Shown here: in pieces, positions 14,591 to 23,961 of the stretch | How positions within the stretch are numbered: position 1 is the stretch's first letter | How the letters are laid out: each line of letters opens with the position of its first letter | NCBI GenBank assembly: GCA_036555065.1 | Contig: DATBLZ010000094.1 | Span: forward strand, 1 to 31,143 | Length of the DNA: 31,143 nucleotides | Source: DATBLZ01 sp036555065 | Lineage (GTDB): Bacteria > Pseudomonadota > Gammaproteobacteria > Steroidobacterales > Rariloculaceae | Direction: 5' to 3' | The notes under the pieces: generated by a model | The model's input: only the letters and a program-made list of their open reading frames with translations | Told to the model about the DNA's origin: nothing | The model's database searches: none | Position numbers and translations under genes: made by a program

Positions 14591-16015
14591 ATGAGGCGTA
14601 AAGCGCTCGTCCCGCTCAAGCTCGTCGTCGGAGCGGCGCTGCCGATCATTTGCGCCGCATGTCAGCACGTGCCACCCGCGCCGATCGACCCGGCCGCGAA
14701 CGGCGCGCGAATCGCGGCGCGCTCGCTCGCCGACCCGTTGGTCCACGACGCGCTCGCACGTCACGATCTGCCGCTCTCGGCCGACCAAACGTGGTCGCTC
14801 GATCAGCTCACGCTCGCGGCGTGGACGCTACGGACGGACCTCGCGGTTGCGCGCTCGGAGGTCGACGCAGCACGTGCGGCGACCGGTGTCGCGAGCCAAC
14901 GCCGGAATCCATCCGTCACCACGACGACCGAAAAGGTGTTCGATCCCGACGTCGATAGCCCGTGGGTGATCGGCGCAGCGCTCGCGCTCAACATCGAGCC
15001 GGGCGGGAAGCGCGAGATTCGCCGCGACCGCGCGCTCGCGCAGGAACAAGCGCTCGAGTGGCAGTTCGGCGAAGCGCTGTGGTCGGCGCGCGCCGAAGTG
15101 CGCAAGGCGCTGCTCGATCTCGCGCTTGCACGCGAGCTCGCGGCGTTGGATAGCGAGCAAGCGCAGCTCGCACGTGCGTTTCTCGCCTGGGTCATGGCGC
15201 GGTTCGAGCACGGCGCGGCGACGATCTCAGAGCGGCTGGCGGCCGTGCGCGCCGTGAGCGAGAGCGAGAGCCGGCGCGAGCTCGACAACGCGGCGCTCGC
15301 GACGGCCGCGGCGAGGCTCGCGGCAGCGATCGGCGTCGCGCCGAGCGAGGTCGCGGGCGTTCGGCCGGCGGCACCGCTGCTTCCGACTTTACCGGCGATC
15401 GCGGCCGAGGAGCTGAACACGGCGCGCGATCTCGCGCTCGTCAATCGGCTCGACGTGCGGCGGGCACTCGCCGAATACGAAATCGCAGAGCAGGATCTGC
15501 GCGCGGCCGTCGCGTCGCAGTACCCCGATCTCACGCTCGCGCCCGGTTACCTCGTGGATCAAGCCGATCACAAGATCACGCTCGGCCTCGATCTACCGGT
15601 ACCACTGTTCCATGACGCGAGCGCCGCGATTCGGCGGGCGATCGCGGACCGCGCGGTCGCCGCGGCGAAGTTCGACGAAGTGCAGGCGGCGGCGTTTGCC
15701 GCGATCGAGATCGGATTCGCGCAGTATCAATCGTCGCGTAACGCGCTAGAGGCAGTCCTGCAGGCTGAGCGTGACGCCGCGGATGCGGTCACGTCGCTCG
15801 AACGGCGCATCGCGGCAGGTGGAGCCAATCGCGGTGAGTTGCTCGCGGGGCAACTCGCGCTCATCGGTCTGCGGCGCAACGTGCTCGAAGCACGTCGTGC
15901 GGCGCTCGAGGCCGCGACGCTGCTCGAGAACGGCATTGAACGGCCGTTATTTCCCGCGTCGTCGCTCGAGCCTGCGGGCGCAATCCGCGAGTTGCTCGTC
16001 GAGGTGCCGCAGTGA
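14591..16015 (+). CDS. TolC-family outer membrane efflux lipoprotein
   Basis: A protein of about 474 residues with the two-fold helical hairpin organisation of the outer membrane efflux protein family (CusC/CzcC type). It has long alanine-rich helices around LRTDLAVARSEVDAARAATG and a second half starting near LALVNRLDVRRALAEYEIAEQDLRAAVASQYPDLTLAPGY. That PDLxLxxGY motif is diagnostic. ATG 14591 is preferred over TTG 14570 because CCGGGG precedes it and a signal peptide follows. The signal ends in CAAC, a slightly unusual lipobox with Cys24. It forms the exit duct for the adaptor and RND pump that follow, and its stop overlaps the adaptor start by four bases. Confidence 0.9.
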   Translation: MRRKALVPLKLVVGAALPIICAACQHVPPAPIDPAANGARIAARSLADPLVHDALARHDLPLSADQTWSLDQLTLAAWTLRTDLAVARSEVDAARAATGVASQRRNPSVTTTTEKVFDPDVDSPWVIGAALALNIEPGGKREIRRDRALAQEQALEWQFGEALWSARAEVRKALLDLALARELAALDSEQAQLARAFLAWVMARFEHGAATISERLAAVRAVSESESRRELDNAALATAAARLAAAIGVAPSEVAGVRPAAPLLPTLPAIAAEELNTARDLALVNRLDVRRALAEYEIAEQDLRAAVASQYPDLTLAPGYLVDQADHKITLGLDLPVPLFHDASAAIRRAIADRAVAAAKFDEVQAAAFAAIEIGFAQYQSSRNALEAVLQAERDAADAVTSLERRIAAGGANRGELLAGQLALIGLRRNVLEARRAALEAATLLENGIERPLFPASSLEPAGAIRELLVEVPQ

Positions 16016-16983
16016 GCTCGTCTCGACTGGGCTCAGCTGGATGCGCGCTCGCGCTGCTCATGCTCGGTGCCTGCGGGGGCGGTGCTCCGGAGGAAACCGC
16101 GGCGAACGGTGCGGCGCATGCTGAGGCGCCGGCTCTCGGTGTCGTGCTGAGCGCCGCAGAGCAAGCGAAGCTCGGCATCGCGGTCGGCGAAGTGCAGGCG
16201 GCGACGTTCCAGCCGAGCCTCGAGGGACCCGCGCACGTCGTCGATGCGCAGACCGTGGTCGGTGCGATGGCGGAGCTCAGCCGCGCGGAAGCCGGGGCGC
16301 GCGCGAGCCGGGCGGCGTTACAACGCGCGCGCGACTTGTTCAGCATCGACACGGCGGTTTCCGCGGAAACTCTCGAGGCCGCGGAACGGCAAGCCGCGAC
16401 CGACGCTGCCGAGCTCAGCATTGCCCGCGCCCGCGCAGCTTTGAGCTTCGGTGCCGCAGCACCGTGGCTCGACGCGAGCCGGCGTGAATCGCTGCTCACG
16501 GCGCTCGCAAACGGCGCCACGTTGCTCGTGAGTGCGAGCTTTCCAGGCGGGTTGCCGGAGCCGCGACCCGGGGTGCTGGCGGTGCGGCGCGTCGGCGCCG
16601 GCGCGCGCGCCGCGAGTTGGTCCGCGACGGAGCTTTGGGCCGGTCCCGCCGACCCCAACGTGCCCGGCCCGACGCTGCTCGCGCTCCTCGCGACTCCGGA
16701 CGGGTTGAGCTATGGCGAGCGTCTGACCGCGAGCGTGCAAACCGGCCAGCCGCTTCCAGGCGCGGTCGTGCCGCTGACGGCCGTCGTGCTCGCGGGCGGC
16801 GTGCCGTGGTGCTACGTGCGCACGTCGGACGATGAGTTCGTGCGCCGGCGCGTGGAGCTCGGCCGACCGGTCGCGCAAGGGTACTTTCAGGAGCAGAGTT
16901 TTACGGCCGGCGAGCGAGTCGTGATCGGCGGCGCGGGACTGCTGCTCGCGCGCGAGCTCGGCGGCGGCGCCGAGGAAGAGTGA
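16012..16983 (+). CDS. Short efflux adaptor-like lipoprotein (RND membrane fusion protein)
   Basis: This 323-residue protein starts at GTG 16012, overlapping the previous stop (GTGA). The signal peptide ends in LGAC with lipidated Cys21. A beta segment near LGIAVGEVQAATFQPSLEG and a helical hairpin (AELSRAEAGARASRAALQRARDLF, then AAERQAATDAAELSIARARAAL) match HlyD/CusB-type adaptors. So do C-terminal barrel strands (SYGERLTASVQTGQPLPGAVVPLTAVV and VELGRPVAQGYFQEQSFTAGERVVIGGAGLLL). It is shorter than the usual 380-450 residues, and the lipoyl half-motif normally flanking the hairpin is not recognisable. The gene lies between TolC-like and RND genes, so its role as periplasmic linker is well supported by context. 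Confidence 0.83.
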   Translation: MSSSRLGSAGCALALLMLGACGGGAPEETAANGAAHAEAPALGVVLSAAEQAKLGIAVGEVQAATFQPSLEGPAHVVDAQTVVGAMAELSRAEAGARASRAALQRARDLFSIDTAVSAETLEAAERQAATDAAELSIARARAALSFGAAAPWLDASRRESLLTALANGATLLVSASFPGGLPEPRPGVLAVRRVGAGARAASWSATELWAGPADPNVPGPTLLALLATPDGLSYGERLTASVQTGQPLPGAVVPLTAVVLAGGVPWCYVRTSDDEFVRRRVELGRPVAQGYFQEQSFTAGERVVIGGAGLLLARELGGGAEEE

Positions 16984-16987
16984 GCCG

Positions 16988-19900
16988 ATGCAGCGCCTCG
17001 TCGCGTGGTGCGTGCGGCGCCGCGGTGTCGTGGCAATTCTGGCCGGCGCGTTCCTCGTGCTCGGCTTCTGGCGAGTGCGCGACACGCCGATCGACGTGTT
17101 CCCGGAATTCGTGCCGGCCCAGGTCTCGATTCAAACCGAGGCGCCGGGACTCACGCCGGATCAAGTCGAGACGCTGATCACGCGGCCGATCGAGGCTGCG
17201 GTCAACGGCGCGCCCGCGCTTGCGGCGTTGCGTTCCGAGTCGATCCCCGGGCTCTCGGTAGTGTCGCTCGACTTCGCGCTCGGCACGGATCCGCAACGCG
17301 CGCATCAGGACATTGCGGAACGGCTTGCGCGCGTCGCGCCGTCGCTGCCCGAAGGCACGGATACGCCGAAACTGTCGCCGCTGACGTCGAGCACGATGGA
17401 CGTGCTCAAGATCGGGCTCGTATCGGACCGGCTCGACGCGTTCGCGTTGCGCGACCTCGCCGATTGGAGCTTGAAGCCGCAGCTGCTCGCAGTACCCGGC
17501 GTCGCACGCGTGAACGTGTTCGGCGGCGCTGTTCGGCAGATTCAGATCACGCCCGACCTCGCCAAGCTCGAAGCCTACGGGCTCGGCGCGAACGACCTCG
17601 CCGAAGCCGCACGCGCGGCGCTCGCGCTGCGCGGCGCCGGGTTCGTCGATCTCGCCGCCCAGCGCGTGCTGATCGAATCGCCCGTGCCAGCGCCCGACCC
17701 GCGGGCGCTCGCCGCGGCGGTCGTTACGGTACGCAATGGCGTGCCGCTCACACTCGGGGACGTCGCGCGCGTCGAGACGGCGGCGGCGCTGCGTGCCGGC
17801 GATGCGATCGTACAGGGCCGCGACGGCGTGCTGCTCACGATCTCGAGCCAGTTCGGCGCGAACACGATGGACGTGACGCGCGCGCTCGAGGCCGCGCTCG
17901 CGGATCTCCTGCCGCGGCTTACGGCGGACGGCATCACGGTGTACCCCGCGATCCACCGGCCCGCGAGCTTCATCGAGCGTGCGCTGGCGAACCTGCGGGA
18001 CGGGCTCGCGGTGGCGGCCGCGTTCGTGCTGATCGTGCTGTTCGTATTTCTGCGCGACACGCGCGCGGCGCTGATCTCGTTCGTGACGATTCCACTGTCG
18101 CTCGTCGCCGCGACGCTCGTGCTGCGCTCGTCCGGGTTCACGCTGAACGCGATGACGCTCGGCGGCTTCGCCGTCGCGGTCGGCGTGCTCGTCGACGATG
18201 CGATCATCGACATCGAGAACATCATGCGGCGGCTGCGCGAGAACGCAGTGCTCGCGAGCCCGCGACCACGGCTTGACGTAGTACGCGAGGCGTCGCTCGA
18301 AATTCGCTCGCCCGTGTTGTTCGCGACGCTCGCGGTCGTCGCGCTGTTCGTGCCCGTGTACTTCATGTCGGGCGTACAGGGCCAATTTATCGGGCCGCTC
18401 GCGCTCGCGTTCATCGCAGCCGTCGTCGCGTCGCTGGTCGTCGCCTTGACGGTGACGCCGGCGCTCTGCGCGCTGCTGCTCTCGTCGCGCAGCGCTCATC
18501 GGGAAGCCGCGTGGATCGGCGCGCTCAAGCGCCTTCAGGCGCGAGCTTCCGTGTGGATCAGCGACCGATTCGCCGCCGTTGCCGCCGTGCTCGTCGTCAC
18601 GTTCGGGGCGGCGCTGATTTGGCTGCCCTCGCTCGGCGGGGAGTTCATGCCCGAGTTCGAGGAAGGCCATTTCGTCGTGCAGGCGAGCAGCGCGCTGCCC
18701 GGCACGTCGTTCGAGGAGATGCTCGGCGTCGGTCGGCGGATCAGCGCGGAGCTACTCGCGCTGCCGTACCTCGCAACCGTCGCGCAGCAGGTCGGTCGCG
18801 CGGAGCTCGGCGAGGACACGTGGGGCCCGAACCGCAGCGAGTTTCACGTCGAGCTCGAAGCCGAGCCCGGCATCGATCAGCGTGAAGCGCAAGCCGCGAT
18901 TCGCGCCATCGTCGAGAGCTATCCGGGCTTGCGCACCGAGGTCGTGACGTTCCTCGGCGACCGCTTCAGCGAAAGTCTGACCGGCGAGACCGCAGCCGTC
19001 GTAGTCAATGTATTCGCCGACGATCTCGACGTGCTCGACCGCACGGCCGCGCGTATTGCACGTAGCCTTGGCGGCGTAGACGGCATCGTCGATCTGCAGT
19101 TCGAGCGCCAGAGCGTGACGCCCGAGATTCTCGTGCGGCCGCGGCCGGAGGCTCTCGCCGCGTATGGCGTCACGCGGCGCGACCTTCTCGATGTGCTGCA
19201 AACGGCGTTCGCGGGGCTGCGGGTCGGACAAACATTCGCGGGCGCTCGTGCGGTCGACGTCGTCGTCATCTTGTCCGAGGGCGAGCGCAACCGCGTGGAG
19301 ACTATCGGCCGGCTCGCGGTGCAGAGCTCTTTCGGTCCGGTCCGCGTCGACCAGCTCGCAGACGTGGCCCCGGCCGTGGGGCGCTCGCAGATCCGCCACC
19401 TCGACGGGCAGCGGCGCGTCGCAGTCACGTTCAACGTCGAAGGCCGCGATCTGCAGGGCACTGTGGCCGAAGCTCGCCGGCGGATCGCGGCGCTCGAGCC
19501 GCTGCCGGCGGGCGTGTTCGTGCGTTTTGCGGGCGAGGCCGCGGCGGAGCAGCGAGCGCGCTTCGAGATTGTGTTGTTCTCGGTGTTCGCAGTAGTCGCC
19601 GTTGTGCTGATCCTGTTCGTGTGCTTTCGGCGCCGTGCATTTCCCTGGCTCGTGGTCGTCAACTTGCCGTTCAGCCTCCTCGGCAGCATCGCCGCGGTCG
19701 GGGTCACGGGGATCGGCCTGTCGATCGGCACGCTGGTCGGGCTCGTGACGGTGTTCGGCGTGAGCGCCCGCAATGCGATCTTGCTGCTTGCCCATTACGA
19801 GCACCTGATCGACGTCGAAGGGCAGCCGTGGAATCGCGCGACGGCGCTGCGCGGCGCGGCCGAGCGGCTCGTGCCGATTCTCATGACCGCGCTCGTCACG

Positions 19901-20056
19901 GCCCTTGGGCTCGCGCCGCTCGCGTTCGGCCTCGGGCGCGCGGGTTACGAGATCGAAGCGCCGATGGCGATCACCGTGCTCGGCGGCCTCGTGACGTCGA
20001 CGGTTTTGAACCTGGTCGTGCTACTCGCATTGGCGGAGCGAACGAGCAGGAGTTAG
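16988..20056 (+). CDS. Heavy-metal-efflux-type RND transporter (CusA/CzcA-like)
   Basis: This 1022-residue inner membrane pump has the RND plan: a first span (VVAILAGAFLVLGFW), a large periplasmic loop, spans 2-6 from about residue 338, a second loop, then spans 8-12. The span-4 motif GVLVDDAIIDIENIMRR (Asp403, Asp404, Asp408, Glu410) corresponds to the proton-relay region of the heavy metal efflux branch. The N-terminus (DTPIDVFPEFVPAQVSIQTEA) is also typical of that branch. It uses the proton gradient to expel metal ions or other substrates through the TolC-like duct. It starts four bases after the adaptor stop, completing a three-gene operon. Substrate is unknown; no metal-sensor gene is adjacent. 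Confidence 0.9.
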   Translation: MQRLVAWCVRRRGVVAILAGAFLVLGFWRVRDTPIDVFPEFVPAQVSIQTEAPGLTPDQVETLITRPIEAAVNGAPALAALRSESIPGLSVVSLDFALGTDPQRAHQDIAERLARVAPSLPEGTDTPKLSPLTSSTMDVLKIGLVSDRLDAFALRDLADWSLKPQLLAVPGVARVNVFGGAVRQIQITPDLAKLEAYGLGANDLAEAARAALALRGAGFVDLAAQRVLIESPVPAPDPRALAAAVVTVRNGVPLTLGDVARVETAAALRAGDAIVQGRDGVLLTISSQFGANTMDVTRALEAALADLLPRLTADGITVYPAIHRPASFIERALANLRDGLAVAAAFVLIVLFVFLRDTRAALISFVTIPLSLVAATLVLRSSGFTLNAMTLGGFAVAVGVLVDDAIIDIENIMRRLRENAVLASPRPRLDVVREASLEIRSPVLFATLAVVALFVPVYFMSGVQGQFIGPLALAFIAAVVASLVVALTVTPALCALLLSSRSAHREAAWIGALKRLQARASVWISDRFAAVAAVLVVTFGAALIWLPSLGGEFMPEFEEGHFVVQASSALPGTSFEEMLGVGRRISAELLALPYLATVAQQVGRAELGEDTWGPNRSEFHVELEAEPGIDQREAQAAIRAIVESYPGLRTEVVTFLGDRFSESLTGETAAVVVNVFADDLDVLDRTAARIARSLGGVDGIVDLQFERQSVTPEILVRPRPEALAAYGVTRRDLLDVLQTAFAGLRVGQTFAGARAVDVVVILSEGERNRVETIGRLAVQSSFGPVRVDQLADVAPAVGRSQIRHLDGQRRVAVTFNVEGRDLQGTVAEARRRIAALEPLPAGVFVRFAGEAAAEQRARFEIVLFSVFAVVAVVLILFVCFRRRAFPWLVVVNLPFSLLGSIAAVGVTGIGLSIGTLVGLVTVFGVSARNAILLLAHYEHLIDVEGQPWNRATALRGAAERLVPILMTALVTALGLAPLAFGLGRAGYEIEAPMAITVLGGLVTSTVLNLVVLLALAERTSRS

Positions 20057-20105
20057 ACGAACTGACGGGCCTGCCGACAGTCGCGTAAACTGGCGCAGAC
20101 ACACG

Positions 20106-21293
20106 ATGGAGTCGCTCGTGTTCGCGAAAAGCGTGGAGCGCTGCTACAACATCGCCGGGCTGCGCAAGCTGGCCGAAAGGCGCCTGCCGGCGCCGATGTT
20201 CCATTACATCGACGGTGCGGCGGACGACGAGTGGACGCTGCGCCGAAACACGCGTGCTTTCGACGGCTACGAGTTTCAGCCGCGCTGCCTCGTCGACGTC
20301 GCGAAGATCGACATGGCGACGACGGTCTTCGGCGAGCGCATCGAATGGCCGTTCTTCTGCTCGCCGACGGCCTTGTCCCGACTGTTCCACTACGAGGGCG
20401 AGCGCGCCGTCGCGCGCGCCGCGCACGCCGCCGGGACGTTCTACTCGCTATCGAGCTTCGCGTCGCTGTCGATCGAAGAGGTCGCGAAGCTGACCTCCGG
20501 CCCGAAGGCCTTCCAAGTCTACGTGCTCAAGGACCGCGGTCTCACGCGCGAGTTCGTCCAGCGGGCGCGCGCTGCCGGGTTCAAGGCGCTGCAGCTCACT
20601 GTCGATGTCGCCGTTTCGGGCAACCGCGAGCGCGATATCGTGACCGGCATGACGGTGCCGCCTAAGCTCTCGCTCATGAGCCTCATCGACATCGCCCTGC
20701 ACCCGACATGGGTCTACCGCCATTTGACGTCGCCGAAAATCGAGATGGCGAACGTCGCGCATCGGCCGCCGCCCGGCAGCGATAAGCTCGGCGGCATCAT
20801 CCAATACCTCAACAATCAGCTCGACCGCGGCGTCACCTGGGCCGACGCCGAGTGGATGATCAAGGAGTGGGACGGGCCGTTTGCGATCAAGGGCGTCATG
20901 ACGGCCGCCGACGCCAAGCGGGCGCAGAGCGCGGGCGCGACCGCGGTCATGCTCTCGAATCATGGCGGCCGGCAGCTCGATTTCTCGCCGGCACCCATCG
21001 ACACGCTCGAGCAGGTCGTCGAGGCCGTCGGCGGGGATCTCGAGATCATCGTCGACGGCGGGATCCGCCGCGGCGTCCACGTGCTCAAGGCGCTCGCGCT
21101 CGGCGCAACCGCGTGCTCGGGCGGCCGGGCTTATCTCTACGGGCTCGGCGCGGGCGGTGAGCGCGGCGTGACTCAGGCGCTCAAGATATTGCGCACGGAG
21201 ATCGAGCGCGACATGGCGCTGCTAGGGTGCGCGCGGCTCAAAGATCTCGACGCGACGTGGGTGCGGAAGGTGGCAGGCGCATGGGCGAGTTGA
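20106..21293 (+). CDS. FMN-dependent alpha-hydroxyacid dehydrogenase (lactate dehydrogenase-like)
   Basis: This 395-residue TIM-barrel flavoprotein has catalytic His286 and Arg289 in SNHGGRQLDFSPAPID, an FMN-binding Lys262 (IKGVM) and the glycine-rich DGGIRRGVHVLKALALGA phosphate site. The first residues (NIAGLRKLAERRLPAPMFHYIDGAADDEWT) are diagnostic for the LldD/glycolate oxidase/mandelate dehydrogenase family. It oxidises a 2-hydroxyacid to the 2-oxoacid, passing electrons to quinone or oxygen. L-lactate is the likeliest substrate, but family members differ. The segment around residues 190-215 may touch the membrane. The gene overlaps fdhD by 13 bases, suggesting co-translation with it. 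Confidence 0.92.
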   Translation: MESLVFAKSVERCYNIAGLRKLAERRLPAPMFHYIDGAADDEWTLRRNTRAFDGYEFQPRCLVDVAKIDMATTVFGERIEWPFFCSPTALSRLFHYEGERAVARAAHAAGTFYSLSSFASLSIEEVAKLTSGPKAFQVYVLKDRGLTREFVQRARAAGFKALQLTVDVAVSGNRERDIVTGMTVPPKLSLMSLIDIALHPTWVYRHLTSPKIEMANVAHRPPPGSDKLGGIIQYLNNQLDRGVTWADAEWMIKEWDGPFAIKGVMTAADAKRAQSAGATAVMLSNHGGRQLDFSPAPIDTLEQVVEAVGGDLEIIVDGGIRRGVHVLKALALGATACSGGRAYLYGLGAGGERGVTQALKILRTEIERDMALLGCARLKDLDATWVRKVAGAWAS

Positions 21294-22153
21294 AGTCGAC
21301 GAAACGCCGTCAGGGCCTTCGCCAGGTCGAGGTCCAACGTGTCGCCGAGGAATCGTGGACGGACGAAGACTTCGTCGCGACCGAGGAGCCGCTCGAGATT
21401 CGCTTGTCACACGTCGGCGCCGACAAAGCACGCACAGAGCGTAGCCTCGCGATCACGATGCGGACGCCGGGCAACGACGACGAGCTCGCGGCAGGCTTTC
21501 TGCTCAGCGAAGGCATCATCAAGCGCCGCGCCGACCTGGTGTCGGTCACTACCGTGGGTCCGCCCGCGCCGAGCGGCCTGTTCAACGTCGTCTGCGCGAC
21601 GCTTGCGGATCACGTCGCAGTCGAGCTCGAGCGTCTCGAGCGGCATTTCTATACGTCCTCGAGCTGCGGTGTTTGCGGCAAGGCCTCGCTCGCGGCCGTC
21701 GCGGTGCACAGCCAATACGACGTGCGTGCGACGGCCTTCAAAATCGAGCGCGGCGTGCTCGGCGCGCTGCCCACGAAGCTCATTGCCGAGCAATCCGTAT
21801 TCGAGCGCACGGGCGGGCTCCATGCATCGGGCCTGTTCGACGCGAGCGGAGGAGTTCTCGCCGTTCGCGAGGACGTCGGCCGGCACAACGCGCTCGACAA
21901 GCTCATCGGCAGCCGCCTCCTGGCCGACGGCCTGCCGCTCGCGGAATTCGGCATTCTCGTCAGCGGTCGCGCGAGCTTCGAGCTGATGCAGAAGGCGCTC
22001 ATCGCCGGCTGTCCGCTCGTTGCGGCCGTCGGCGCGCCGTCGTCGCTCGCGGTGGATCTTGCACGCGAGTTCGGCATGACGCTCGTCGGCTTCTTGAAGC
22101 GCGATCGCTTCAACGTGTACACGCGGCCCGACCGGATCTCGACGGGCGATTGA
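21281..22153 (+). CDS. fdhD: Formate dehydrogenase sulfurtransferase FdhD
   Basis: This 290-residue FdhD protein contains the CxxC motif Cys129-Cys132 (SSCGVCGK), FNVVCA, the conserved block REDVGRHNALDKLIG and SGRASFELMQKA. FdhD takes sulfur from a cysteine desulfurase and inserts it into the molybdenum cofactor of formate dehydrogenase, which is essential for its activity. It therefore serves the fdsGBAD enzyme 8 kb upstream. ATG 21281 was chosen because it lies inside the end of the preceding gene, giving a 13-base overlap; an upstream start would extend the overlap. Its TGA (22151-22153) directly abuts the stop of a convergent gene. Confidence 0.95.
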   Translation: MGELKSTKRRQGLRQVEVQRVAEESWTDEDFVATEEPLEIRLSHVGADKARTERSLAITMRTPGNDDELAAGFLLSEGIIKRRADLVSVTTVGPPAPSGLFNVVCATLADHVAVELERLERHFYTSSSCGVCGKASLAAVAVHSQYDVRATAFKIERGVLGALPTKLIAEQSVFERTGGLHASGLFDASGGVLAVREDVGRHNALDKLIGSRLLADGLPLAEFGILVSGRASFELMQKALIAGCPLVAAVGAPSSLAVDLAREFGMTLVGFLKRDRFNVYTRPDRISTGD

Positions 22154-23020
22154 CTAGCGCTCGAAGAACGACTTGAAAACCAGACTGATCCCGCTGAAGT
22201 CGCCATCGCTGCTGAAGCGGTAAGCAAGGCCGACGCGGTCCCACTTCAAGCGCCACAGATGCAGAGGTTCTTGACCGGTGCTGAATGCGACGCCGAGCTC
22301 CCACTCGTCCTCGAGGCGAATGTGCTCGATATTGGTCGAGCCCGAGAGGAGCTCCACCTCGTTGAGGTAGCTCGTGTAGCCGGCGTGCCAGTGTAGAACG
22401 ACTTGCTCGTCGCCCAATTTCTTCATGCCGAGCGGCCGGTCGATCTCGAAGCCCGTGTAGAGCGGCAGCACGTTGCCGTTGTCGCCGGAGTCGGCCGAGT
22501 AGCCGACGTAAGTCAAAGCGTTTACGAGCGCCCAAGTCGCTTCCTGGCGCGGCAAGACGAGTCGGCTTTTAATGCCCGTCCAGTAGATCCACGCCGAAGC
22601 ATCGCCGTCGAGCTGCGCGCCCCAGCCGACGTACGCGAGCGGCTTCAGCGACCATCGCGAGCTCATCGGGACGTCGAATTCGATGCCCGGCACGGCGCTG
22701 ATCGTGCTGACGTTGTCGAGGCTGAGCGTGGCGCCGATGTCGGCGACGTCGAAGTCATACGCCCCGATCGCGACGGGGAACCGCAGCTCGATGCCGACCG
22801 TGCGCCGCCCTTGCTCGTCGAGCGCGGCATCGCGTAGCTGCCAACGCGGTCGCACACTCAGGATGTACGCTTGCTCGCCGCCGCTGACTCGATAGACTCC
22901 GGTGCCGAAATACGCGCCGTAGGCCCAATGGATCGGCGCTTCGGCCGTGGACTGCGCGTGTGTCGTCGGCGTCGCTGTTAGGACCAGCACCAGCAGGGAG
23001 CTCAAGCGCAGCGGCGACAT
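22154..23020 (-). CDS. Outer membrane beta-barrel-like protein, unknown function
   Basis: This 288-residue protein has a signal peptide (LRLSSLLVLVLTATPTTHAQ, cleavage after Ala22). Alternating amphipathic strands with aromatic girdles follow (YGAYFGTGVYRV, AYILSVRPRWQL, VGIELRFPVAIGAYDF, WSLKPLAYVGWG). The protein ends in strand-like GISLVFKSFFER. It looks like an outer membrane barrel of 10-12 strands with no recognised family. The gene is divergent from a second barrel gene (23095), with a 74-base gap that must hold both promoters, though none is clear. Its stop is adjacent to the fdhD stop. Confidence 0.7.
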   Translation of the reverse strand: MSPLRLSSLLVLVLTATPTTHAQSTAEAPIHWAYGAYFGTGVYRVSGGEQAYILSVRPRWQLRDAALDEQGRRTVGIELRFPVAIGAYDFDVADIGATLSLDNVSTISAVPGIEFDVPMSSRWSLKPLAYVGWGAQLDGDASAWIYWTGIKSRLVLPRQEATWALVNALTYVGYSADSGDNGNVLPLYTGFEIDRPLGMKKLGDEQVVLHWHAGYTSYLNEVELLSGSTNIEHIRLEDEWELGVAFSTGQEPLHLWRLKWDRVGLAYRFSSDGDFSGISLVFKSFFER

Positions 23021-23094
23021 CGAGCGATTCTAATGGGTTTGGTGGTCCTCCGATTCTTCCGGTACGATGGGTCAGCACTTCGGGAGCGGAAAAC

Positions 23095-23928
23095 ATGAGG
23101 CACGGCATCGTCCGTTACACGTCCTTTGCCGCCACGATTCTCGGCGGCGCGATCTTGCTTCCGACCCCGTCCTTTGCGCAGGACTCGGAGTACATGCGCG
23201 AGCGCGGCAGCGTGATGCTCGGCGCGTTCATCACGAATCGCGCGACGTCGGCACGCCTCGACGACGCGGGCGGTGGTCCGGGCAGCGACATCGACCTCGA
23301 GGGCGATCTCGGGCTCGAGGAATCCACGTCGGTTGCGCGATTCGGCGGGTATTTCTGGTTCAAGCCGCGCCATCGGTTCGATTTCTCGATCTTCGACCTG
23401 TCGCGAGACGCGACCCGCCAAATTCAAGAGACGATCGAGTTCGGCGATGAGACCTATACAATCAATACGTCCGTTACGACGAACAATGACGTTACCATCT
23501 ACAAGCTCGATTACACGTTCGCGCCGTTGAGCAGGCCACGCGGATTTCTGGGTCTAACCGGTGGGCTTTATGTCTCCGCCAACGAGCTCACCCTCAGCAG
23601 TCCGGCGGTCGGGTCGACCGAATCAGAGGACCTTACGGCGCCTCTGCCGGTCGTCGGGTTGCGCGGCGAGTACGAAGTCACCGAGAAAATCACACTGCGT
23701 GGCGCGGTTCAGTGGTTCGGCATCGACACGGGCGACGTCGCAGGTCGGCTCCTCGATACGTACGCAGGGGCGGACTACACCTTCGGTAAGCGCTTCGCTG
23801 TCGGCCTTGCGTTCAACGACGTATCGTTGAACGTCGACGCCACCGATGACACCGGATGGAACGGTGCCCTCGATTGGGGCTACGACGGCTGGCTGCTCTA
23901 CTTCAAGACCGATTTCGGAGGCAACTAG
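23095..23928 (+). CDS. Outer membrane beta-barrel-like protein, unknown function
   Basis: 277 residues from ATG 23095, with GGGAGCGGA upstream. The signal peptide is FAATILGGAILLPTPSFAQ. The mature part is built of alternating strands: SVMLGAFITNRATSARLDD, RFGGYFWFKPRHRFDFSIFDL, DVTIYKLDYTFAPL, FLGLTGGLYVSANEL, TLRGAVQWFGIDTG, DYTFGKRFAVGLAFNDVSLNV and WLLYFKTDF. Strand content and length fit an 8-12-strand outer membrane porin-like barrel. The composition is rich in Gly/Asp, and a poly-acidic loop (GSDIDLEGDLGLEE) follows the first strands. Function is unknown. pabB starts 33 bases after its stop. Confidence 0.75.
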   Translation: MRHGIVRYTSFAATILGGAILLPTPSFAQDSEYMRERGSVMLGAFITNRATSARLDDAGGGPGSDIDLEGDLGLEESTSVARFGGYFWFKPRHRFDFSIFDLSRDATRQIQETIEFGDETYTINTSVTTNNDVTIYKLDYTFAPLSRPRGFLGLTGGLYVSANELTLSSPAVGSTESEDLTAPLPVVGLRGEYEVTEKITLRGAVQWFGIDTGDVAGRLLDTYAGADYTFGKRFAVGLAFNDVSLNVDATDDTGWNGALDWGYDGWLLYFKTDFGGN

Positions 23929-23961
23929 CCCGCGCGCGCCGCGCGCCCCGGAGATTCGCTG

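Noticed and set aside
23929..23961. GC-rich CGCGCGCGCCGCGCG stretch as a terminator after the barrel gene
   Set aside because: There is no following T-run and pabB starts directly after; simple GC-rich sequence is enough to explain it.
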